Part shown: piece after piece, positions 21,608 to 32,789 of the stretch | Numbering within the stretch: position 1 is the stretch's first letter | Layout of the letters: every line of letters starts with the position of its first letter | Assembly (NCBI RefSeq): GCF_019320115.1 | Contig: NC_089597.1 | Span: 117,124,000 to 117,187,999, forward strand | DNA from: Miscanthus floridulus | Taxonomy: Eukaryota; Streptophyta; Magnoliopsida; Poales; Poaceae | DNA length: 64,000 bases | Direction: 5' to 3' | Position numbers and translations under genes: made by a program | Notes under the pieces: model-generated | The model's database searches: none | The model's input: the letters and a program-made list of their open reading frames with translations, nothing else | What the model was told of the DNA's origin: nothing

Positions 21608-24600
21608 GGAGATGAACGACAGTAGCGGCGCTGCTGTGGCTGCCCAGCCATGATAGGAGGTCATCGTTCGCACGGTGCGGGAGGTCAGCAGCACTAGTTG
21701 GCCAACGTTGACTCGCACCAACTATGGCGAGTGGGCGGTGACCATGAAGGTCACGCTCAGAGCCCGACGGCTCTGGATTGCCATTGACAAGGGCACCGAC
21801 AACGAAGAAGAAGACATGTCAGCGTTGGAGTCTATCCTCGCTGTTGTGCCAGCGGAGTACAGGGAGCTGTTGGGGGCGAAGAACTCTGCTAAGAAGGCGT
21901 GTGAGGCCATTACAGCGATGCACGTCGGCTCGACCGCGCAAAGAAGACGACGACCCATCTGCTGAAACAGGAGTACGCGAACCTCAACTTCAAGGATGGT
22001 GAGTCGGTGGAGGACTTCTTCCTCCGCCTGCAGTCGCTCATCAGCAAGCTGAGGAGCTACAACGTCACCATCAATGAAGAAGAGACGGTCTCCAAGTACC
22101 TTCACTCCGTGCCGACGAAGTATATCCAGATTGCTCTCTCTATAGAGACGATGCTAGATTTATCCACCCTTACCATTGAGAATGTGACAGACTGTCTATG
22201 GGCGGTAGACGAGCGCATGGAGCAGGCTACAACAACGACGGACAGCGGCAAGCTGCTACTGACAGAGGAGGAGTGGGTTGCCCGGATGAAGGAGAAGAAG
22301 TCCGGGGAAGCCTCCTCCAGCCGTGGTGGCGATGGCAAGCGCCGCGGCAAGGCTTCTTCGAAGAAGAAGGTCGACTCCAACACCTACCAACATTGCGAGA
22401 AGACGGGCCATTGGACAAAGGAGTGCCCAAATCGTAAGCAGGAGAAGAAGGCTGAGGCTTATCTAGCGCTGACTGATGATGATGATGAGGCCACTCTCTT
22501 GATGGTGATGTTCTATGCACTGCACGACGTTGAGGCCAAGGAGAAGGGAGAGGTGATGGCAGTAGAGGTGCACGGCAAGGCTCTCAAGGCTGTCAACCTC
22601 AACGAACCACGCACCCAAGTCCACCTCCGATGTGTGGGCGACGAGCAGAGCAGCGGTGGTACCTGGACTCTAGCGCCAACAACCACATGATGGGCTCCAA
22701 GGAAGTCTTCTTCGAGCTCGACGGCAACATGACCGGCTACGAGGAAGGCAGCAAGGCGTATTGGCTCTACGACCCACGCAGAGGTAAGGTGGTTGTCTCG
22801 CGCGATGTCGTGTTCAATGAGAAGGCGGCCTAGGACTAGGACAGTGCAAGCATGGGGAAAGCTGGTGTCTTCACCAGCACCGTCATTGAGCACTTGGTCA
22901 TCCACGGTGGTGGAGACACTGGAGAGGAGGTGCCGACCACTCCAGTAGAGCCGAGCACTCCTGGGGCAGTGTCGAGCACTCCGGGAGGGGTGCCGAGCAC
23001 TCCAGGAATGGTGCCGAGTGGTCCTACAGTGGTGTCGACCACTCTAGGACGAGTGCTAAACGCTCCCGTAGCAGAGCCGAGAGGTCTTGCAGTGGTGCCG
23101 ATCACTCGAAGACTGGTGCTGAGCACTCCTGCGGTGGTGCCGACCACTCCAGGAGTGGTGACGAGCGATCCAGGAGTAGTGCCGAGCACTCTGGGTGTTG
23201 TGCCGATCACTCCGGCGGAACAGGGGATTCCATTGATGTCGATCGAGTTCGCCTCACCTCCAAGCGACATCACTGAGTTCGTGGATGCTTTCTACGACAG
23301 AGAGGAGGTACGGTTCTGTAGGCTGGACAACATCATCGGCGGCACTGGGTCCTCAGGTCTGGCAGGTTGGCTGCTCAATGACCCAGAGCTGCTTCTTGTT
23401 AGTGCAGACGAAGCACCCATGTTCGCGCTGGCTGAGCGCGATGCAAATTGGTGATAGGCGATGCTAGAGGAGATGAAGGCGATCGAGGAAAACGAGACTT
23501 GGGAGCTCGTCGATCCACCTCTAGGATGCCGTTCGATCGGCCTGAAGTGGGTGTACAAGGTCAAGTGAGACGAGCGCGACGCCATTGTCAAGCACAAGGC
23601 ATGTCTCGTCGTCTGAGGCTTTATCCAGCACGAGGGCATCGACTTTGAGGAAGTCTTTACGCCGGTAGCGCGCATGAAGTCTATCTGACTGTTGCTGGCT
23701 TTGGCAGCAGCGAAGGACTGGCGTGTCCATCACCTGGACATAAAATCGGCCTTCCTCAATGGCGAGCTGGCGGAGACGGTCTTCATCAGGCAACCTTTGG
23801 GTTTCGCCGTCAAGGGAGTGGAGCACAGGGTGCTCCGACTGCGTAAGGCGCTCTACGGGCTATAGTAGGCCTCATGAGCGTGGAACGCCAGGCTTGACGC
23901 CACGCTGGGTGAGCTTGGGTTCATGTGGTGCGCAACCGAGCACGCGCTCTACACGCGGTGACAGGGGGAAGGAGGAGCTCATCATCGGTGTGTATGTGGA
24001 TGACTTGATCGTCATCGACATGCGTGCGGAGGACATCGATAGCTTCAAGCGTGAGATGGCAGTTCGTTTTCGAATGAGCGATGTCGGCGTGCTCTCCTAC
24101 TACCTCGGCATCGAGGTGAGACAGGGGAAAAAGGCGCTCACGCTCGGTCAGAGCGCGTACGCCTCGAAGCTGTTGGAGCAGAGCGACATGGCTGAGTGCA
24201 AGCCATGCGTGACTCCGATGGAGGAGCGGCTGAAGCTAACAATGGCCAGTACCGTGGTGAGGGTAGATGCAACACTCTACCGGAGCATCATCAGCGCTCT
24301 ACGCTACCTAGCCCACACAAGTCCGAATATTGCGTTCGCCGTGGGCTGCGTCAGCCGCTTCATGGAGGATCCCCGAGAGGATCACTGGGCCACGGTGAAG
24401 CGACTGCTGCGCTACATCAAGGGGACGGTGGATTAGGGGATCGTCTTCCCCAAGACCTATGAAAGTGGGCTACAGCTCACTATGTTCAGCGATGCAGACA
24501 TGGCGGGGGTCATCGATAGACAGCAGAGCACCTCTGGCGTGCTCGTCTTCCTCGGGTCAGCTCCAATCTTATGGCTATCGCTGAAACAGATGGTGGTGGC

Positions 24601-24954
24601 GCTATCCATGTGCGAGGCAGAGTACGTGTGGCGGCCACAGTGACGTGCCAAGCTGTGTGGCTACGCCGACTGCTGGGCGAGCTGACCGATGTGAAAGCTC
24701 ACCCACCAGCACTGATGGTGGACAACCAGCCCGCCATCGCCCTCGTTAAGAATCCGGTTCTCTACGACCAGAGCAAGCACATCAACATCAAGTTCTACTT
24801 CCTTAGGGACTGTGTCGACGGAGGGCAGATCGTCATCGAGTTTGTTGAGACCGGCAGACAACTCACTAACATCCTCACCTAGTCACTCTGGTGCCTGCGG
24901 TTCATGGAGCTGAGGAAGATGATTGGCATAGATGAGGTCAAGACATCGGGTTAG
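21608..24954 (+). pseudogene. Copia gag-pol, heavily degraded
   Basis: Gag begins near 21608 with an early stop. The domain NYGEWAVTMKVTLRARRLW is recognisable, with a frameshift near 21950. The zinc knuckle reads YQHCEKTGHWTKEC; the first Cys is replaced by Tyr. The protease remnant LDSSANNHM has lost the DSGA active site. The sequence then jumps to KVVVSRDVVFNE, so the whole integrase core is missing. Next come a repetitive Thr/Pro-rich linker, RT with several stops (LKWVYKVK, FTPVARMKS, LDIKSAFLNGEL, YVDDLIV) and RNase H (TSGVLVFLG, CEAEYV). The end (ILT-stop-SLWCLRFMELRKMIG) also carries a stop. Non-functional. Confidence 0.9.
22930..23225 (+). repeat. Minisatellite-like coding repeat (STPGxVP) in Copia pol
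   Basis: About ten degenerate ~30-bp units of the type gtgccgagcactccagga encode a Thr/Pro/Val array (VPSTPG, VPTTPG). It lies between the missing integrase and the RT. Confidence 0.8.
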
Positions 24955-24975
24955 CAGCAGGATTAGGGGAAGAAT

Positions 24976-25466
24976 TGTTAGACATAATCCGCTGCATCCC
25001 AGTTTGAAACTGGTCGGCTCTGCCGACCAGTCCCTGTTAGGAGTTGGAAGCTGGTCAGATCAGCTGTCCACTCCTTACTACTGTAGTAGTAGTGGTTTAC
25101 TTCAGCCATGTAGAGTAGAGATAGCTGAGGTAAGCATTGTACCTTAGGAGTAGGTAGTTGGTATACCTTTGTACCTTAGGAGTAGGTAGTTGGTGTACCC
25201 TTGTACCTTAGGAGTAGGTATTTGTTGTACTCACCAACAACTATGTACCTGGTAGAGGTACTAGGACCTGTATATATAACAACCCAAGGCAATGCAACAA
25301 ATCAGTTCAGTTGCCATAAACATTCAGAAGCAGAGCTTTCGGCCAGCGCTGGGCTTGTGTGTGTGTGTGTGTGTTGTTCTCACCCCTTCTTCTACCTCTA
25401 GCCATAGTGACTGTGTGTGCTGGTAAGCTTACTGCATACCTGTGCAGGGCAGCCGAGGGACCAACA
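24976..25466 (+). repeat. Copia 3' LTR (491 bp)
   Basis: Preceded by the purine-rich tract gattaggggaagaat. Starts TGTTAGACATAATCC and ends gagggaccaaca. Contains the 32-bp array (25137-25232), a TATA box (25271-25279) and a longer TG run (gtgtgtgtgtgtgtg) than the 5' LTR. Confidence 0.9.
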
Positions 25467-25807
25467 AGCAAGCTATCCAAACTCAAACGATTCGTTATAT
25501 CAGATAATCAATTTCATGGCAACCTCCTGTCATCCATTTGCAATGCTTCCATGCTTCAAAATATTGAAATAGTGAGCACCTTCATGTCTGGAACAATTCC
25601 ACAGTGCTTGGGAATTCACCAAATGAACCTGTCCGTAGTGTTGCTAGCAAAAAGTGAGTTTGAAGCAACAAATGATGCTGATTGGGGCTTCATGGCTAGT
25701 CTAACCAATTGTAGCAGTATGAGGAAAATATCTTTGGATTCCAACAAACTCAAAGGCGTGCTACCAAAATCAATTACTAATTTGTCGATAGGAATGGAAT
25801 TGTTTAG
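25467..25807 (+). pseudogene. LRR receptor kinase copy 1, segment B
   Basis: Continues the LRR domain after the Copia element: SKLSKLKRFVISDNQFHG, SICNASMLQ, MNLSVVLLAKSEFEATNDAD, then NKLKGVLPKSITNLS, aligning residue by residue with copy 2 (46050-46400). It ends in the TTTAG target duplication (25803-25807) of the Gypsy element. The open frame runs a short way into the LTR. Confidence 0.88.
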
Positions 25808-26806
25808 TGTTGAAACTAGCGGTTTCAATCTGCGTGGCGAAGACCGAGTCCTCCGCCCGTCGGACGGTTGGCCTCAGGCGGAGGCTCGGGATACGAACGA
25901 TAAGGGGGAGAGTGGTGAGTAAGGGAATGACACAGAAAACTATGGTTTCATTAACTCGTTCACCAACCAACCTCCATGGTTACAAGTGTCCCCTATTTAT
26001 AGGACTCAACTACCACATAACAGAATTTATTACAATGCCCCTCAACTGCTACAGTACATTCCTGGAATATTCTGTCACTAGCCTCTTGTTCGCGGGGCAA
26101 TCCTGCCATACCGTCTCCAAGTAATGGGCTTCCGTGAGCAGTCGGCCCACTGTTGCTTGGTCTTCGGCCCAAAGGCCTAGATCCCCGGCGCTGGCCTTCA
26201 TCTCCCGGGGCACGCCGCTGCCTCGGTGGGTCTCCGCTGACGGTCGGAGACGTTATCCGCGGGTCTCCGCCCGGCCGCGCAGGGGCCATGGTTCTCTCCG
26301 CTGGCCTCCGTGTTCAGGGGCGCGCCATTGCCTTGGAGAATCTTCGCTGGTCCGGGCGGAGGCATCACCTGCAGGTCTTCGCCTGGCCGCTGGCCTCCGC
26401 CTTTAGGGGCGCGCCGTCGCCTTGGAGAGTCTCCGCCGGTCCGGGCGGAGACATCATTCGTAGGTCTCCGCCCGGCCACGCAGGGGCCATGCTGGCGTGC
26501 TTGCGCGGACCGCGAGCGCCCTCGCTTGAGTACCTGCGCACACTTAGGCAAGATCATCTGTTTGATTAGTTTAGAGATAAGGCGGCCTCCGCCCGTAATA
26601 CCCGAGACGCCCGCCCGAGCGGTCGGCGGTATGCGTGCCTGGCCTTAGCGGAGTCTACGATGAAAAGGAGATTCAGCACCCCTCGAGCATAGCCAGGAAA
26701 TTTCCTTTAGTCAGCGCCGGGTCTCCGCCCTAAGACGGTCGAAGACGCCTTTGGCGACACTCCGCTGCCAGAGGCCTCCGCCACCCGCCAAAGCCATGTT
26801 ACAACA
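25808..26806 (-). repeat. Gypsy 3' LTR (element on minus strand)
   Basis: On the plus strand it runs from TGTTGAAACTAGCGG to AAGCCATGTTACAACA and is highly similar to 38868-39866. It is dense in tctccgcc/ggcggag words. Open frames on both strands are LTR noise. Confidence 0.92.
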
Positions 26807-26822
26807 GTTCCCCCCTTTTGAG
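26807..26822 (-). promoter_or_regulatory. Gypsy polypurine tract
   Basis: The minus strand reads ctcaaaaggggggaac directly before the LTR start, which shows that the element is on the minus strand. Confidence 0.85.
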
Positions 26823-27134
26823 ACCATGGTTCGCCAGAGCGTGCCGTGAGCTCAAAATGCCTTAGCCGAAGGCGTTCGCGGGGGCGGAGGCCGCCTTCGG
26901 TGTCTTCGAGCGAGGCCCTGCTACTTCCCCCCTGGCCCGCTCTGGCGTAGCCATTGGTCTCGTCGAGAGTAGCCGTTGGGCGGCAAATCTAGCCGTTGCC
27001 CTACGTTGCGGACGTTTCCGCTGTGTCAGTGTTCGTTGCATTCCCTGCGACTTTTTCGGAGGTGATCGTTGTGCAGCGGGCGAATCTTTCAGAGATGACC
27101 GTTGTGTGGCAGGAGTCAAAACGCCTGCCCGCTG
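26823..27134 (+). other. Spacer between Gypsy PPT and antisense-gene promoter
   Basis: GC-rich, with no recognisable coding product. It contains repeated gccgttg words (cgtagccattgg, gtagccgttgggc, ctagccgttgcc). Probably upstream promoter sequence of the antisense gene that follows. Confidence 0.4.
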
Positions 27135-27143
27135 CCTATATAA
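27135..27143 (+). promoter_or_regulatory. TATA box of the antisense gene in the Gypsy element
   Basis: ctatataag in a GC-rich setting on the plus strand, opposite to gag-pol, 272 bp before the first in-frame ATG of the antisense gene. Position and sequence fit a plant core promoter. Confidence 0.6.
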
Positions 27144-27406
27144 GGGTGCTTTCGGCGGTGGGGTCCCCCCACACGCCGCTCACTCGCTTTCATTGCGTTC
27201 GAGAAATCGCTCTCTGCCCTCTTCGCTTTCGCCTCTTGCTGCCCTCGCGCGTTCTGTCTTTCTGTTCGCGTCTCGCGCTTTAGGTTGCTGTCGCGGTGGC
27301 TTTCCTTTCTGCCTCCGCCCAAACTCACCAGCCCGCCTTCTCCGGACCCTACTGCCACCTTCTCGGCGTTAGGGCCATCGGCTGGGGTGCACGCTTTGAG
27401 GAGTGC

Positions 27407-30400
27407 ATGCTTGCCTCTGCCTCCGCGTTGGAGTTGGAAAAGCTGGTGGAGGAGGATTTGGGGAGTGTCTCTGCATCTATCAGAGACCTGATCACCGCAG
27501 ACTCCGGAGACATGGCGATAAAATCTTGGGACTTAGGCCCGTCCTCTATTACTGAGGAGGCAATCGTGGAGATGCTGAAGGAGTCATGTTTTCCTTCTTC
27601 TAGGGTGAAAATCCCTCCGCCGGGTCAGACTGTTCCGGAGCCGGAGGAAGGATACGCGGTGGTCTTTCAGGACTTCTTCACCTGCGGCCTCCGGTTTCCT
27701 TACATTCCCTTCCTTCGCCGGGTGTTGGAGACCTTCAATGTTTAGCTCCATCATCTGACTCCCACTGCTTTCCTGACACTTAGCAAATTCTGCTGGGCGT
27801 GCGTCTCTTACGGTGCCGAGCCGGATGTGGACACCTTTTGCACGTACTATGAACTGCAGAAGCAGCCAAAGAAGAAGAAGGAGGTGCGAGATGGCAAGGA
27901 GGTGGAAGTGACCTATCAGTACGGTAGTTGCACTTTCATGTCCAAGAGGAACCAAGGGGTGGACCGCCTGGAGATCTCTTTTTGCCAGAAGGGCAAGTGG
28001 GTCCACGGCTGGCTAGAGCAATGGTTCTACGTGAAGACTTACGGGGTCCGCAGCACAACTGAGGATGGTGAGGAGGTCTCGGAGTATCCATTGACTTCTT
28101 GGATGGAGGAGATGGCGTCACACACGCGCGTGGATCCGCCGGAGGAGGTGTCTCCGACGTGGGAAGCCTGTGATCAGGCTTTTGCGGCAGCATGCTGCTA
28201 CTCTGGTGGTCGTGATCTGGTGGAGGAGATCATGGCCTCCAACTACTGGCCCTTGGGCAAAAACAACCCAGCTTTTCAGCTAGAACAGGTCAAGGTTCCC
28301 GTTTTCGGCCCGGAGGCCGGGATTCCATTCCCCCGCTTCGGTCGGTCTTTGGGGGAGGGGGTGACGGAGGACGGTTTCGTCTCCGAAGTCAAGGAGGCCA
28401 CCATAGGGCTGGTTGGCAAGATTTCCGAGCGTGAGTACACATCTCGGATGGCCATGGCAAGCACCATGCCGCGGCTCAATCGAGTTTTTGAGGAGGTCGG
28501 GATCATCTACCGGGAGCGCGAGGTTCCTGCTGAGGTCCTAGCCTCGATTGAGAAGAAGAAGAAGGCCTACGCAAAAAATGTTACAGTGGAGGCCGAGTCT
28601 AAAAAGAGGAAGGGCGCCGTCGGCTCTCGGGCGCCTGTGAAAAAGAAGAAGAAAAGTGGAGCCCCGTTGATCGCGCCGGCCTTGTCTTCTGCTGGCAGTG
28701 CGGGCGCTACCTCCACCAGTAGCGAAGACGTTGAGAGCTCCTCTGCCCCGTCAGCGGATGCTCGAGTTGCGAGCGGAGGGGATCGTGGCTCTCCCGTAGC
28801 TCCGGTGTGCCCGACGAGCGGGGCTGTGAGCGGTGCCGGGCGTCCAGACACCGGCGTTGTCCTAGCGTGCTCCTCGCATGGTGCTACGAGCGTCGGTGAA
28901 TGGCCAGAGGATAGCGCCACCGAGCCTATGCCCGACGTTCTTGGCGGGCTGTGCTCAAGCTATGAAGAGGACACGGAGGCCATCCTGCGGCATGTTCCTT
29001 CGTCCTCTGCCACTATCGCGCTTCGCCCGCACCCGCGGCCGACGTAGGGCGGCTAGAGGCCGCTCTTACTGAGGAGGCTCCGGCGGCTCGGCCTTCTTCG
29101 AGCCCTCTGCCCGCCGGGCCGCTGGCTGAGGAAGTCCGCCCCTTTGGGCCTTCGCCACACGATACGGTGGAGACTTCTGCTCAGAGGGCATGGCAAGCTG
29201 CCCTGCCTGGGCTCTTTATGAGTAAGTTTGTTTGGTGCACATCCTTCTGTTTATTGTCTTCACCCAGTTCATTCCTTTGCGTATTGTGCTAAGTGCCGAC
29301 ACTATGCATCTGCTGCTTTGCAGGTGATGTCATGGCTGGACTTCTCACCCTGGAGGAGCGAGCAGCCGCCGCTGGTGCTAGTTTCGGTCCAGGGCAACCG
29401 GGGCTGACGGCGTCGGGTCCGAGTAAGTAAAAATGTTTTCATTTTGATCATCATCTGGCCTGTTTGTGATCTGCCCTCTGACCTAAGCTATTGTTGTTGT
29501 TGTGGTTGTTGTTTTTATACAGGCTCCTCCAACACTTCAATCTCAGGTTGGGAGGAGTGTTATCTTGCCATTCTTGGAGACGTCGGAGGTGGTCTTTGGC
29601 TGTTGGTGCGTTTAACGTGAGATTTGCTTTTCTCACCTCATCGTTTCTTGTTTGTTTGTTCTTCTTTGAACAGATCGCTTCAAACAGCGTCTGAGGGATA
29701 TGGATTTCTTCCAGCTTCTTCGCGTTCACCTGGAACACCAGAGCCTGGTTTGTCTCCGATGGTTTTGCCCTTTTCCTTGTTTTATTATCTTTTTTTGTGC
29801 GCTCGTTTCTAGACTTGTTCTTGATTCCGTTGCTGATCGCTTTGGGTTTTTTTGTCGCAGGGGTATCACACGGGTGTTGTTATGGAAGAGCGCTGCACCC
29901 ATGAGGTCTCCGACAGTGACGCCATGATCGAAGCGCTCAAGGTGGAAATCGAGCGCCTAGAAGGTGAAAAAGGGGGTCTGTCAGACTCTCTCACGGCTCT
30001 CCGCCTGTCTCTGACGGAGAAGGAGCGAGAAAAGGATGGCTTGAGGGTCGATCTCGCCAAGGCCTAGGAGGCGGAGGTTTTGTCCGCCGAGCAGGCCCAT
30101 AGGGCGAATGAGCTGGCTGAGGGTCTCCGGCGAGAGCTTGCCTCCGAGAAGGAGTCCGCAGCAACGGTGAGGGAGCAGCTTTCTCTGACGATGAGGTGTT
30201 TGGACTCGGTCAAAGGAGTCCTTGCTGCGACCGTTGGTCACTATCAGGCCACCGTCGCTGAGCTTGGAGGCGAGACCTTCGCTCCTCCGGAAGAAGACAG
30301 CGTGTACGCCCTTGCCTCCTGGCTAAAGCGTCATCTTGCGAAGCTCCCTGGTCTAATCAACGGTTGCACGGACTATGGGGCGCTAGCGGGAGTGGCGAAC

Positions 30401-30888
30401 TATGCCAAACTTTTGGCACGCGGCGGGTGTATGCACACCAAAAGTATTCCAGATGGGGCGCTGCCTGGTCCAGAGGAGCTCGGTAAGACCTCTCTTGGTT
30501 TGCGAAAAACCTTGAGAAATTTCATCGGGCACTTTTGGGCTCCATTTGGGAGATCTGCTGCCCGGAAATTGGCGGAGGACAAGAGGGCGAAGGTGCTTAT
30601 AGTCTTTGTAGTCGCCCCCCTTTTTTTTTGATGCTGCGGAGGCTTTTGTTGCTTTTGCCCCTGACATTCTGGCCTACGTTGCAGGATGCGCAGAAGGGTC
30701 TTGCGGGCAGGCCTCCATCGGTTTCGCGCTCGGCGACTACGGTTGGTGCCTCCACCGCTGGTGGCGCTCCGGGGGGATCTACGGTCGGCAGATGCGGTGG
30801 TCGGAGGCCGCAGGCATCGTGCCCACCCACAGCTGATGCGAGCTCCGCTCTAGGGACTTCTGCTGCGGCTGATGCACCGGAGGTCTAG
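27407..30888 (+). pseudogene. Antisense gene in the Gypsy element (putative gypsy-type transposon protein, PF04195-like), six exons, decayed
   Basis: Role unknown; the family (putative gypsy-type transposon domain, often labelled transposase) is recognised from memory. Exons by GT-AG: 27407-29221, 29334-29422, 29523-29546, 29674-29747, 29861-30592, 30685-30888, about 980 aa. Exon 1 has SSITEEAIVEMLKESCFP, then FQDFFTCGLRFPYIPFLRRV and LTPTAFLTLSKFCWACVSYG (conserved core), followed by a Lys-rich and Ser/Ala-rich stretch. Exon 5 encodes a coiled coil (EALKVEIERLEGEKGGL onward). Lesions: TAG at 27743 and 30065, both where Gln is expected, and a frameshift near 29035. The start was chosen as the first in-frame ATG. 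It has its own TATA box upstream and AATAAA downstream, so it is a self-contained Pol II unit. Part of exon 5 is copied into gag at 37601-38042. Confidence 0.75.
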
Positions 30889-30947
30889 GCTCTTTGTAGC
30901 ATTTAGTTGTTTTAGCGTGTACCTTGCAGTCCAACTGGGCTTTTGTG

Positions 30948-30953
30948 AATAAA
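30948..30953 (+). terminator. Polyadenylation signal of the antisense gene
   Basis: AATAAA about 60 nt after the TAG at 30886-30888, followed by T-rich sequence. Same strand as the antisense gene. Confidence 0.6.
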
Positions 30954-32270
30954 GTTTATTTTGTTCTGAATGGTTGTGGAAAATTTTAACCTTGCGCAGG
31001 TTCTGAATTGGGAGCCTGCGCAAGACGTTGCTCCTTTGACTCTCTACAACGATGGTATTTTATGTGAGCGGAGAGCTTTGGGAGTATTGGCGTTCGGCCT
31101 TCCCCCGTAGCATTGTGCACGATGTATTTGAGTCGGTTAGGTTTGACATAGACGACGAGCGCGCTGGGTTTACTCGCACGCTCGCTTGGCGCGGACCTCC
31201 GCCACAGTAGTTAGGATTTTATTTCAAGTTGGTGTCCTGTAAGAATGTTTCTCGACGCTTTATGGAATACAAGACAGGTTCACTTTCTTGATTGTTTGTG
31301 CGGTGGCTCAAGCCCATCGTGGTAGTTTACATATCTCGTCTAGTCCTGAGCTCGCGCACCGTTGTCCTTTGCTTGGGCGATCGAGCACGATACAGAGGTG
31401 GTGGCCAGGACCTTCACCCCATTTTTTCTCATTCTCTGAGTTTGCTTGATGGCCGGGGTAGAAGTCTCCGCAGCTTTTCGACCGGCGGAGGCGTACTTGA
31501 AGTCCGCCTAGCGAGGTTTGCCGATTCGTCGTTTGATCCGGCTGGGGGTTTGGCGCAGCTTGTGCAGACGGCGAAGACTCTAGATATTTGTTTAGCTGGG
31601 TGTTTTAGCTGTCTAGAGGCGTGGGTCTCCGACGCTGCACACCCGTGGGACATGGTTGATCTTTGGGGATGGTAGGTTAGGTCTCCGGCGTCAGGGGGAT
31701 GTTACGAGTTTTCGTGCGATATCCCCCTGCTCCCGTAGGCCTTTGCTGTTCATCACCGTGCCGTAGGCCCTCTCTCTTTTCCCACTGTCTCCGACTGTCT
31801 ACCGTTGCCTTTGATTTTACAAGTTTTCATACAATATCTACGGCCGATTTGGATATCTAAGGAGACCCCTGCCTCCATGGCTATTTCTATGGTTTTTGCC
31901 TGTGCTATGCCTTGCTCCCCCCTTGTGCCTTATGCTGACTGAGTTTCTTAAGGCCACGGGGGGAATCCGTTTTTATAGTGGGGTGGTGGCTTTCGAGCGT
32001 TAACATTTTTGTACGTTGTTAGGTGGAACGTATCTTAGCTTTAATGGCCTATATGTTGCCTGAATTATTCGTTCCCCTTGAGATCTTTGAAGTAAAGAGG
32101 CCTGGCGCCGTAGTGGTGGCAGTGTTTTGTCAGACACTTTCTGTTTTTCCTGTTTCGGATAGCGGAGACCTTTTTCCTAGTTCTGGCGCCACAAATTTGT
32201 TTCCCCTGACGCTAGTTTTTTTTCTTCTTTTTTTTATGGTTAAGGTCGGGGGCCTGCTCCACCGAGGTTG
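30954..32270. other. Gypsy spacer between pol and the antisense gene
   Basis: No recognisable protein on either strand. Short frames (for example 31292-31675 plus) have no family features. On the minus strand this lies downstream of integrase. Confidence 0.5.
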
Positions 32271-32273
32271 TTG

Positions 32274-32456
32274 CCTTGATGCCTAACTTTGGTCAGGTCT
32301 TTGTCAAGGGTCGAAGGCCTTTTTGGCCAAAGATTTTTGCCTTGATGCCTGACTTTGGTCAGGTCTTTGTCAAGGGTCGGAGGCCTTTTTGGCCAAAGAT
32401 TTTTGCCTTGATGCCTGACTTTGGTCAGGTCTTTGTCAAGGGCGAAGGCCTGTTTG
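32274..32456 (+). repeat. 66-bp tandem repeat, about 2.8 units, in the Gypsy spacer
   Basis: Units start at 32274, 32340 and 32406 (ccttgatgcctgactttggt...). 66 is a multiple of three, and the plus strand reads MPDFGQVFVKGRRPFWPK repeatedly. The last unit is partial and diverged. Confidence 0.9.
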
Positions 32457-32789
32457 GCTATAGAGGTCGTTTGAAATTGCCCTTGCCTATGGCTGGCGCT
32501 TTGAAAGGACCTATGGTTTTTGTTTACCGAATATTGCGGCGCCAGAGCTGGCCGCTTTCGGTTTTGGGTTCTTTGTGCCGTTCTTTTGGGGAATTACCTC
32601 TTTATACTTGTAGAGGATTTTTACATTGAGCCTGCCTCATTAAAAACCTCACCTCCACTTGGAGTTCCCCTGTGAGGAAAAGAGTGCAGGCTCTTTTACA
32701 TTTTGTTTTGAATGAAGTAAAAAAACTAAGGTAAATGCATGTAGGGGCCTCCGCTTATATTTTGCGGAGGTTGCCCTTTGTTACATTGC
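32457..32789. other. Non-coding tail after Gypsy integrase
   Basis: No gene. Contains aaaacctcacctccacttgg and is followed by the pol stop on the minus strand (cta at 32790-32792). Confidence 0.4.

Larger units (their letters stand above)
21070..25466 (+). mobile_element. Degenerate Ty1/Copia retrotransposon in kinase copy 1 (4.4 kb, TSD AGCAA)
   Basis: Two similar LTRs (21070-21545 and 24976-25466) flank a PBS, a decayed gag-pol and a PPT. The 5-bp target AGCAA flanks it at 21065-21069 and 25467-25471. Removing the element and one target copy restores the LRR reading seen in copy 2. The element has the same orientation as the kinase. The protein order protease, (deleted) integrase, RT and RNase H is Copia; the phrase KVVVSRDVVFNE suggests the Tork group (tentative). 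Confidence 0.93.

Noticed and set aside
26134..26648. Frames in the Gypsy LTRs (also 39109-39630) rich in Arg/Gly/Ala
   Set aside because: Repeated in both LTRs and on both strands. LTRs of this element are GC-rich and non-coding.
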